A stretch of DNA of 6,195 bases, taken from contig DDSA01000221.1 in assembly GCA_002343715.1 (NCBI GenBank), positions 1 to 6,195 of the forward strand. The letters are read 5' to 3'. Of this stretch, positions 1 to 5,283 are shown piece by piece (the first letter of the stretch is position 1; every line of letters begins with the position of its first letter). This DNA is from Phycisphaerales bacterium UBA2402 (GTDB lineage Bacteria > Planctomycetota > Phycisphaerae > Phycisphaerales > UBA1924). A program made the translations under genes and the position numbers. The notes beneath the pieces were generated by a model that was given only the letters and a program-made list of their open reading frames with translations, was not told the origin of the DNA and ran no database searches.

Positions 1-19
1 CCCGCGCCTCTTCCGATCT
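1..19. other. Possible sequencing-adapter remnant at window edge
   Basis: Bases 8-19 read CTCTTCCGATCT, identical to the last 12 bases of the standard Illumina TruSeq adapter. The match is followed directly by sequence that codes normally for the DUF255 protein. The codons under it give an Arg/Lys-rich stretch (RDRKRRG) that looks unlike the preceding domain. This suggests that the first 19 bases are not genomic. A chance 12-base match remains possible. Confidence 0.5.
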
Positions 20-2049
20 CTCGCCGCGGCGATGTGCCACCCATCCGCGATGCGGATCACCAGCGAGAGCGTCGCGGGTGATTCCGGAGAAACAACGATC
101 CGCTCGTCCGCGGCGAGCACCTGCACCGGATCGGGTTCGTGCATCGCGGGCGGTGCGGATTCGGAGCCGCCGTCGGACCGGGGAAGGGAACGACCGTGCA
201 GGAGCAGGCGCAGCAAGGCCCGCACGGAGCCGACCGCGCCTGTTGGGTTGTCGGCGATGCGCCCGCTCGCGGCCGAGAGGCTACGCACCGCCTCCTCGGC
301 GTAGTCTGGATCGGCGGTGATCTCGGCGAGGTCGAGCAGGTTCCGGAGCATCACGGACAGACCGCAGGGCATCGCGCCGTCGTGGGTCGAGCGGGTGCGG
401 ACAAAGAGATCGCTCGCGCCACGCGGAGCGTCGAAGAGTCGGCCGTCCTCCTCGAGGTACTCGCGCCGCACCACACCGAGCAAACGCACCGCGGCGGGCA
501 GCGCCGAGGCATCATCCCGGCCCAGGTCCGAGGCGGCGCGGTGGATGTCGATCAGGCCGCGCATCACGCACGCGAAATCCTCGAGCACGGCGTGGGGTGT
601 GGTGCGGTCGCCGCGGCGCGTGCGGCAGAGCCGCCCGTCAACGATCATCTCGCGTTCGATCCACGCCGCGGCGCGTACCGCGGCGTCGAGGTAGCGGGGT
701 TCATCGAGGTCCGCCGCGGCACGGGCAAAGGCGGAGATGGCAAGCCCGTTCCACGAGGCGATGATCTTGTCATCGCGCGCGGGCTGGGGTCGGCGGTCGC
801 GTGCGGCGAGGAGCGCGGCGTTGATGCGGTCGAGTCGGTCGAGCAGGGTGGGCGGCAGGAGGTTGAACCCCGCGGCGGTGCGCTCGGGAAGATCGGTCAA
901 TCGCGGGATGTTGAGGGGCGGGGCTTCGGGGTGGTGCGGGTCGCGAAAATTGGGTCCATCGGCCAAGCCGTAGACCGCGATGGCGAGGTCGGCATCATCG
1001 GCGTTCTCCGGGCCGAGGGCTGCGCGGATCTGGTCGGGCGTCCAGAGGTAGTTAAGGCCCTCCCGATGGTCCACCTCCGCATCCTGGGCGGAATAGAACC
1101 CCCCATCGGGAGCGGTCATCTCGCGGAGGATGTACCCGAGCGTGCGGTGCGCCGCGCGGGCGAAGGCCGGCTCGCCGTAATGCCGGGCCGCCCGGGCGAA
1201 GACCGCCGCGAGTTGCGCGTTGTCGTAGAGCATCTTCTCAAAGTGCGGCACGGTCCAGGACTCATCGACGCTGTAGCGGTGAAAGCCCCCGCCCACCTGG
1301 TCGAACAGCCCGCCCGACATCATCGCCCCGAGGGTCCGCTTGACGGCGTGATCGACGGCATCGGCCGTGGCCTCATCGGCCACCGCGCGGACATCGAGCA
1401 GAAACTCGATGTACTCGGGCTGCGGGAACTTCGGCGCCTTGCCGAAGCCGCCGTGCACCTGATCGAACGCGCGCAGGAGCATCGAAACCGCATCGCTCAC
1501 CGTGGAGGAGGAGAGGTCGCCGGTCGCGGCGGGAGCGTCGAATGTCTCGGCCACGGCGCGGGCGACTTCGGCGGCCTGCTCGATGACATCGTTCCGCCTG
1601 GTGGTCCAGGCCTCGTGCATCGCGTCGAGCACCTGCACAAAGCCGGGGCGGCCGAGCCGTGGGTGCGCTTCGGGCGGGAAGTAGGTGCCGCAGTAGAAGG
1701 GCCGCCGCCGCTCGGGCTCGAGAAAGACGCTCATGGGCCAGCCGCCGTGCCCGGTCATCGAGACCGTCGCGGCCATGTAGGCTTCATCGACATCGGGCCG
1801 CTCCTCGCGGTCGAGCTTGATGCACACGAAGCGCGGATTGAGAGCCCCGGCGATGCGGGGGTTCTCGAAACTCTCGCGCTCCATGACGTGGCACCAGTAG
1901 CAGGTGGAGTAGCCGATCGAGAGAAAGACCGGGACATCGCGCCGGCGGGCCTCCTCGAAGGCCTCATCACACCAGGGCCACCAATCGACAGGATTCCCGG
2001 CGTGCTGCAGGAGATAGGGGCTGGATTCGCCGGCCAGGCGGTTGGGCAT
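1..2049 (-). CDS. DUF255 / YyaL-type thioredoxin domain-containing protein with DsbD-like C-terminal tail (3' end missing)
   Basis: Read on the minus strand, the frame is open from ATG at 2049 to the left edge, giving 683 residues without a stop. The N-terminus has the family signature [17 protein letters not shown] (residues 10-26), then a thioredoxin-like active site, STCYWCHVM, with Cys50 and Cys53. [12 protein letters not shown] follows near residue 200, [14 protein letters not shown] near 270 and [13 protein letters not shown] near 426; these mark the (alpha/alpha)6 barrel of the YyaL/SPATA20 family. The usual family length of about 680-700 is already used up, yet the frame continues with a proline-rich linker and [11 protein letters not shown] (about 663-673), which resembles the start of a DsbD N-terminal-type beta domain. 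Biochemical function of the family is not settled; a redox role is inferred from CxxC. No signal peptide is evident. The start is preceded by pyrimidine-rich sequence with no Shine-Dalgarno. The last six or so codons (bases 1-19) may be adapter-derived. Confidence 0.93.
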   Translation of the reverse strand, partial: MPNRLAGESSPYLLQHAGNPVDWWPWCDEAFEEARRRDVPVFLSIGYSTCYWCHVMERESFENPRIAGALNPRFVCIKLDREERPDVDEAYMAATVSMTGHGGWPMSVFLEPERRRPFYCGTYFPPEAHPRLGRPGFVQVLDAMHEAWTTRRNDVIEQAAEVARAVAETFDAPAATGDLSSSTVSDAVSMLLRAFDQVHGGFGKAPKFPQPEYIEFLLDVRAVADEATADAVDHAVKRTLGAMMSGGLFDQVGGGFHRYSVDESWTVPHFEKMLYDNAQLAAVFARAARHYGEPAFARAAHRTLGYILREMTAPDGGFYSAQDAEVDHREGLNYLWTPDQIRAALGPENADDADLAIAVYGLADGPNFRDPHHPEAPPLNIPRLTDLPERTAAGFNLLPPTLLDRLDRINAALLAARDRRPQPARDDKIIASWNGLAISAFARAAADLDEPRYLDAAVRAAAWIEREMIVDGRLCRTRRGDRTTPHAVLEDFACVMRGLIDIHRAASDLGRDDASALPAAVRLLGVVRREYLEEDGRLFDAPRGASDLFVRTRSTHDGAMPCGLSVMLRNLLDLAEITADPDYAEEAVRSLSAASGRIADNPTGAVGSVRALLRLLLHGRSLPRSDGGSESAPPAMHEPDPVQVLAADERIVVSPESPATLSLVIRIADGWHIAAARDRKRRG

Positions 2050-2054
2050 GGGCA

Positions 2055-2060
2055 ACCGTA
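2055..2060 (-). promoter_or_regulatory. Putative -10 box TACGGT for the DUF255 gene (leaderless type)
   Basis: On the minus strand TACGGT lies 5 bases before the ATG at 2049. The flanking sequence is C-rich with no purine-rich ribosome-binding site, so the transcript may begin at or next to the start codon. Five bases is slightly short for a -10 box with initiation at the A of ATG, so this is the weakest of the four such sites in the window. No convincing -35 box is seen; the -35 position would fall at the edge of the inverted repeat at 2081-2099. Confidence 0.3.
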
Positions 2061-2080
2061 GAGGGGGGTGGGGGGATGCG

Positions 2081-2099
2081 CCGCACGTCGGGCGTGCGG
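2081..2099. repeat. Perfect inverted repeat, 7-bp arms, in divergent promoter region
   Basis: CCGCACG and CGTGCGG are exact reverse complements separated by TCGGG; a G-T and a C-G pair can extend the stem by two. The repeat lies between the divergently transcribed DUF255 gene and the small-protein/GT9 unit. There is no T-tract on either side, so it does not look like an intrinsic terminator. Its place just upstream of the likely DUF255 -10 box fits a regulator-binding site, which is inference. GC-rich DNA produces such repeats by chance more readily than average DNA. Confidence 0.5.
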
Positions 2100-2133
2100 T
2101 GATCCCACCGGGGCTTGCTTCGGGCGGCATTTC

Positions 2134-2139
2134 TACGAT
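2134..2139 (+). promoter_or_regulatory. Putative -10 box TACGAT for the small-protein/GT9 unit (leaderless type)
   Basis: TACGAT ends 8 bases before the ATG at 2148, the spacing expected if transcription starts at or one or two bases before the start codon. The bases between (GCGCCGGC) contain no Shine-Dalgarno sequence. TTGCTT at 2115-2120 is the only -35-like hexamer and its 13-base spacing is too short, so the -35 element is unclear. Confidence 0.4.
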
Positions 2140-2147
2140 GCGCCGGC

Positions 2148-2441
2148 ATGGAGACTTCGACTGTTCGGCTGCGCGCGGTGTCCGGTACGCCACTCGATGA
2201 ACTCGTGGTTCGCGAGATGGTGGAGGCGGCCGCGCGTGCGCTGGCGGAGAGGGAAGGGGTCGAAGTCTCGGGCCTGATGCTGACCAAGGACTCCATCACG
2301 CTCACGCTGGGGCTGGACAAACTGGCGGCCATGGGCTTCCTGGCGGAGTTGCGCCGACATACCAACGCCTGGTACGAAGGCAAGTACCGGGATGGCCCCC
2401 TGTGGGGAACGCCGCCGCCGGGCCACGAGGAGTGGGCATGA
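2148..2441 (+). CDS. Small hypothetical protein, 97 residues, coupled to GT9 glycosyltransferase
   Basis: I do not recognise this family. From ATG 2148 the product begins [11 protein letters not shown] and ends GHEEWA. It has a likely amphipathic helix ([19 protein letters not shown], about residues 20-38), a short strand pair around [16 protein letters not shown] (about 42-57), a second helix ([16 protein letters not shown], about 58-73), and an aromatic, Gly/Pro-rich tail with WYEGKY and [13 protein letters not shown]. There is no signal peptide, membrane segment or metal-binding cysteine cluster. The stop overlaps the start of the following glycosyltransferase gene by 4 bases (ATGA), implying translational coupling and probably a linked job. 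A TTG start at 2115 would add 11 residues, but it lies upstream of the likely promoter box and the extra residues look unstructured. The reading frame is credible because of the overlap and smooth codon use; function is unknown. Confidence 0.72.
   Translation: METSTVRLRAVSGTPLDELVVREMVEAAARALAEREGVEVSGLMLTKDSITLTLGLDKLAAMGFLAELRRHTNAWYEGKYRDGPLWGTPPPGHEEWA
2428..2432 (+). promoter_or_regulatory. Shine-Dalgarno AGGAG that fixes the GT9 start
   Basis: AGGAG lies 5 bases before ATG 2438, inside the last codons of the upstream small protein. It decides for the ATG at 2438 over a possible GTG start at 2402 in the same frame, which would add 12 residues that do not fit the family. Confidence 0.8.
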
Positions 2442-3490
2442 GCGGCCGTCCCCTGCGGCTGCTGGTGGTGATGCCCGGCTGGGTCGGCGATGCGGTGATG
2501 GCCACGCCCGCGCTGCGCCTGCTGCGGCGGAACCTGCCGGGGGCTTTCATCGGGGCGCTCTGCCGTCCGGGGATCGATGAACTGCTCGCGGGCATGGACA
2601 TGCCCGATGAGTTTCACGTCGACCGCGCGGCGGGTGTCATGGGCCCCAAGCACGCCGCGGCGAAGGTGCGACCGAGGCGGTACGACACGGCGCTCTTGTT
2701 CACGAACTCGTTTTCGACGGCGCTGATCGCGCGTATCGCCGGGATACCGCGCCGTGTGGGGTACGACCGGGATTGCCGGGGCCTCTTGCTCACCGATCGG
2801 CTGGCGGCGCCGCGCCGGGCGGATGGTTCGTGGGCGATCGTGCCCGCGTGCCTGTACTACTGGCGGGCGGCGTGCGCGATCATCGGCGAGGCCGAACACG
2901 GGTTGCCGCAGGGCGTTCACATGGAACTCGGGTTGACTCCCGCTCAGGATGAAAACGCATCGATCATCCTGGAGCGAGCGGAGGTGCGGGGCCGTTACGC
3001 GGTCCTGAACCCCGGGGGGAACAACGAGGCCAAGCGCTGGCCCGCGGATCGGTTCGCAGCGCTGGGCGAGTATCTGTTGAATCGGCACGGCCTGCGCGTG
3101 CTGGTGAACGGCTCGCCGGCGGAGACGGACCTGACGGATCGGATCGCCTCGGCGTGCGGGGGTGTCTCGCTGCCGGGGCTGGGCATGACGCTGGGATCGC
3201 TCAAGGGGATTGTGCGCGGGGCCGCGCTCATGGTGACCAACGACACGGGGCCGCGGCACATCGCGGCGGCCTTCGGGGTGCCGCTGGTGTCGCTCTTCGG
3301 GCCGACGGATCATCGTTGGACCACCATCCCCCACCGCCCGCACGGCCCGGAGGTGATCGTGACGGCGGACCCGACCCTGCCTGATCACGAATCGGCGAAC
3401 GACCACCCGGAGCGCTGCCGGATGGATCGGATCACGCTCGAGCGCGTGGAGGATGCGGTGGAGCGTGTGGTGAACGTTACCCCGGGTTGA
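2438..3490 (+). CDS. Glycosyltransferase family 9 protein (lipopolysaccharide heptosyltransferase II-like)
   Basis: This 350-residue protein has the two-Rossmann GT-B layout of GT9 enzymes, close to the usual WaaF/WaaC length. The N-terminal half starts with LRLLVVMPGWVGDAVMATPAL; Asp18 in WVGD matches the conserved acidic residue of heptosyltransferases (the proposed catalytic base in WaaC). SFSTALIARIAGIPRRVGY near residue 90 is also typical. The C-terminal half carries NPGGNNEAKRWPADRF (about 190-205) and the nucleotide-sugar site TNDTGPRHIAAAFGVPLVSLFGPTD (about 268-292). Family members transfer ADP-heptose to lipid A-core at the inner face of the cytoplasmic membrane; the acceptor and donor here cannot be read from sequence, and planctomycete GT9 enzymes may use other sugars. 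The start overlaps the stop of the 97-residue gene and has a strong Shine-Dalgarno. It ends 14 bases from the convergent mcsB stop, with no terminator hairpin visible between them. Confidence 0.9.
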   Translation: MSGRPLRLLVVMPGWVGDAVMATPALRLLRRNLPGAFIGALCRPGIDELLAGMDMPDEFHVDRAAGVMGPKHAAAKVRPRRYDTALLFTNSFSTALIARIAGIPRRVGYDRDCRGLLLTDRLAAPRRADGSWAIVPACLYYWRAACAIIGEAEHGLPQGVHMELGLTPAQDENASIILERAEVRGRYAVLNPGGNNEAKRWPADRFAALGEYLLNRHGLRVLVNGSPAETDLTDRIASACGGVSLPGLGMTLGSLKGIVRGAALMVTNDTGPRHIAAAFGVPLVSLFGPTDHRWTTIPHRPHGPEVIVTADPTLPDHESANDHPERCRMDRITLERVEDAVERVVNVTPG

Positions 3491-3504
3491 CGACCACGAC
3501 CGAA

Positions 3505-4635
3505 TCAGGATGCGGTGCACACCCTGCCGCGGACAAAGGTGGCGCGCGCGACTCGGCGCTGCTCCTGGTCGAGCTCGCGGCCCACGACGCGCTGCAGGTG
3601 GGCCGGTTGAACAAGCAGGATCAGTTGATTGACGGTGCGCACGTCGATGGCCGCGCCGCCCGTAGCCTTGAGGATGCCCGTCAGGATGCCCAGGCGCGCG
3701 AGGCTGAGTGCGCCCATGGCTTCGTCGGTGGTCAGGAGGCGCGCATGGGTGAGCAGACCCCAGGCCCGCATGACCTGATCTTCAACGCCTACGCGGCGGC
3801 GGGTGATGAGTTCCCGGCGGGAGAGGCGCTCATACTCGACGATGCGGGGCACGATCTCGTGCTCCATGTCGTGCAGGATGGAGGCCTCGCTCTTTCCGAG
3901 GGTGGTCTGGTTGCTCAACTGATAGAGGTCGCCCACGGCGTCGGACCCTTCGCCATAAAACCCGCGAACGGCCAGGCCCATGTCGGCGGCCGCGCGCTTG
4001 ACCTTGTCGATGTCCCCGGTGAGTCGCAGGCCGGGCAGGTGGAGCATCACGCTCATGCGCAGGCCCGTGCCGACATTGGTCGGGCAGGCGGTGAGATAAC
4101 CGAAACGTGGTGAGAAGGCATACTCCAACCCCGCCTCGATGCGGTCGTCCACGGCGTCGATCTCTTTCCACGCGGCGGCGAGGGAGAGGCCGCTGCGCAC
4201 CGTCTGGATCCGGAGGTGATCCTCTTCGTTGACCATGATCGAGAGTCGTTCATCGGGCAGGCCGATCGCGACAGCCCGGGGATCCTCGGCCGCGCCCGGG
4301 CCGCCGGCACGACCCTTGGCCAACTGCTTGGAGATCAGGTGCCGCTCGACCAGGAGGGTGCGATCGGCGGGGTTGGCCGCGTGGAGGTCATACCAGGCGA
4401 TATGCGGGGCCAGGGAACAGTGGAGTATGGTGTCGCGGCAGACTTCGAGCGTTCGCTGGCGGTCCTTGCGGGTCGCCTTGACAATGAAGAGGTGGCCGGC
4501 GAGATTGCGGGCGAGACGGACGCGGGAGGACAGAACGACGTCCGCGGCTTCACCCTCGTTGCGGAGCCACTCGGGCAGCGGGTTGAAGGCCGCCGGCCCT
4601 TCGCCGTTCGATCCATCCGGCTTGGGCTTGGTCAC
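3505..4635 (-). CDS. mcsB: Protein arginine kinase McsB
   Basis: McsB phosphorylates arginine side chains of proteins; in Bacillus the mark sends substrates to ClpC-ClpP. This 376-residue product (B. subtilis McsB is about 363) starts at GTG 4635 and shows the phosphagen-kinase-like fold: VVLSSRVRLARNL (about 33-45, ATP-binding arginines), HLISKQL (99-105), the catalytic acidic motif NEEDHLRIQ (136-144), the active-site loop CPTNVGTGLR with Cys184, and RGFYGEGSDAVGD. All main catalytic positions are present, so it should be active. Near the C-terminus the motif equivalent to the RDxxRA phosphoarginine-binding site reads RRVARA (360-365), with Arg in place of Asp. The start overlaps the mcsA stop as GTGA and has GGGAG six bases upstream. 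The same frame stays open to 4902, but that extension lies inside mcsA and has no family match. No ctsR or clpC is adjacent; pArg-dependent degradation is inferred from the family. Confidence 0.95.
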   Translation of the reverse strand: MTKPKPDGSNGEGPAAFNPLPEWLRNEGEAADVVLSSRVRLARNLAGHLFIVKATRKDRQRTLEVCRDTILHCSLAPHIAWYDLHAANPADRTLLVERHLISKQLAKGRAGGPGAAEDPRAVAIGLPDERLSIMVNEEDHLRIQTVRSGLSLAAAWKEIDAVDDRIEAGLEYAFSPRFGYLTACPTNVGTGLRMSVMLHLPGLRLTGDIDKVKRAAADMGLAVRGFYGEGSDAVGDLYQLSNQTTLGKSEASILHDMEHEIVPRIVEYERLSRRELITRRRVGVEDQVMRAWGLLTHARLLTTDEAMGALSLARLGILTGILKATGGAAIDVRTVNQLILLVQPAHLQRVVGRELDQEQRRVARATFVRGRVCTAS

Positions 4636-5192
4636 GCTTCGCTCCCGCCCAGTTTGCGGATCTGGTCGCGGACCTTCGCGGCGACTTCGTATTGCTCGCT
4701 CTTCACGGCCTGCTCGAGTTGGAGTTGCAGGGCGCGGAGACGTGCGGCTCGCTCCTCGAGCGACAGGCCCGAAGAAGTGGCCACGGGAGATGCGGGCTTG
4801 CCGGCGCTCTGTCGCCTGGGCACCTTGCCGCAGTGGGCCACGCCGCCCTGATGGGCTCGCTCGACGAGCGGGCCGAGTTGACCCTCGAACGCGCGATAGC
4901 AATCAGCGCACCCGAGAAGCCCCGACTGTTTGAACTCATTGAACGTGAGTCTGCAGGAGGGACAGACGGAAAGCCGGGCCGCGCCGCCCTTGGTCCCCCC
5001 CGTCACGATGGAGATGTTGACCGACGCGGGTCCGGAGGCGATCTGCTCGATCATTTTCTGAAACGCACCGCCGCCGGTATCGATCCCCTGGGCCGCGGCG
5101 CAGGCCTCGCATAAGTGCTTTTCGATGGTCACACCGTTGCGGCGGGAGGTCTCGCGTACCGTGGCCTCGTTCTCGCACAGGTCGCACTTCAT
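4632..5192 (-). CDS. mcsA: McsA-type zinc-binding activator of protein arginine kinase, with UVR domain
   Basis: In Firmicutes McsA binds and activates McsB. This 186-residue protein has two pairs of CxxC zinc-binding motifs: MKCDLC with CEAC (Cys3, Cys6, Cys28, Cys31) and CPSC with CADC (Cys77, Cys80, Cys95, Cys98), followed by the conserved HCGKVPRR. A basic linker then leads to a C-terminal UVR helical hairpin (about 152-186, LEQAVKSEQYEVAAKVRDQI), a module also found in UvrB and ClpC. Start ATG 5192 places the first CxxC at residue 3, as in the family; a longer open frame to 5744 would run into pabB and is not conserved-looking. No Shine-Dalgarno precedes the start. The gene is first in an operon with mcsB, overlapping it by 4 bases, which supports the assignment. 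CtsR-like operator repeats or a CIRCE element are not seen upstream, so heat-shock control of the Bacillus kind is not indicated. Confidence 0.93.
   Translation of the reverse strand: MKCDLCENEATVRETSRRNGVTIEKHLCEACAAAQGIDTGGGAFQKMIEQIASGPASVNISIVTGGTKGGAARLSVCPSCRLTFNEFKQSGLLGCADCYRAFEGQLGPLVERAHQGGVAHCGKVPRRQSAGKPASPVATSSGLSLEERAARLRALQLQLEQAVKSEQYEVAAKVRDQIRKLGGSEA
4642..4646 (-). promoter_or_regulatory. Shine-Dalgarno GGGAG that fixes the mcsB GTG start
   Basis: On the minus strand GGGAG lies six bases before GTG 4635, inside the end of mcsA. Together with the GTGA overlap it supports the GTG as the true start. Confidence 0.75.
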
Positions 5193-5201
5193 CGTCTTGT
5201 G

Positions 5202-5207
5202 AGGATA
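5202..5207 (-). promoter_or_regulatory. Putative -10 box TATCCT for mcsAB (leaderless type)
   Basis: TATCCT on the minus strand ends 9 bases before ATG 5192. The bases between (CACAAGACG) have no good Shine-Dalgarno match. A start of transcription about 7 bases after the box would leave a leader of two or three bases or none. A -35 hexamer at normal spacing is not evident. Confidence 0.4.
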
Positions 5208-5269
5208 TGCAGGCTCGGACAACCAAGGCCCGTTTCGTCGCCGCTCCCGACTGTCGCGGCCCGATCGAC

Positions 5270-5275
5270 TACGCT
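5270..5275 (+). promoter_or_regulatory. Putative -10 box TACGCT for pabB (leaderless type)
   Basis: TACGCT ends 8 bases before the in-frame GTG at 5284, the same spacing as TACGAT before the 97-residue gene. No Shine-Dalgarno is present. The box helps choose GTG 5284 as the start. The -35 element is not recognisable. Confidence 0.38.
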
Positions 5276-5283
5276 CATCGGGC

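Noticed and set aside
139..2061. Plus-strand open frame of 640 codons opposite the DUF255 gene
   Set aside because: It is codon-aligned with the minus-strand gene, where high GC at third positions suppresses stops. Its translation has no recognisable domain, while the minus strand carries many family motifs.
3491..3504. Bidirectional terminator between the convergent GT9 and mcsB genes
   Set aside because: The gap is 14 bases with no inverted repeat and no T-tract on either strand.
1967..3520. Minus-strand open frame of 517 codons opposite the GT9 gene and its upstream partner
   Set aside because: Arg/His/Pro-rich low-complexity translation, spanning an intergenic region and three real genes; a GC-rich antisense artefact.
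3487..4113. Plus-strand open frame of 208 codons opposite mcsB
   Set aside because: No family match, overlaps the end of the GT9 gene, and lies antisense to clearly conserved McsB catalytic motifs.
4636..4902. Upstream extension of the mcsB reading frame
   Set aside because: It lies fully inside mcsA, and the GTG at 4635 has a Shine-Dalgarno and a GTGA overlap.
4216..4933. Plus-strand open frames of 211 and 234 codons opposite mcsA-mcsB
   Set aside because: Two mutually overlapping frames with biased composition and no motif; explained by the minus-strand operon.
5193..5283. CtsR box or CIRCE element upstream of mcsA
   Set aside because: Neither the tandem heptad of CtsR nor the TTAGCACTC-N9-GAGTGCTAA repeat is present; only a short GCCGC/GCGGC pair with an 11-base gap is seen, which is expected by chance.
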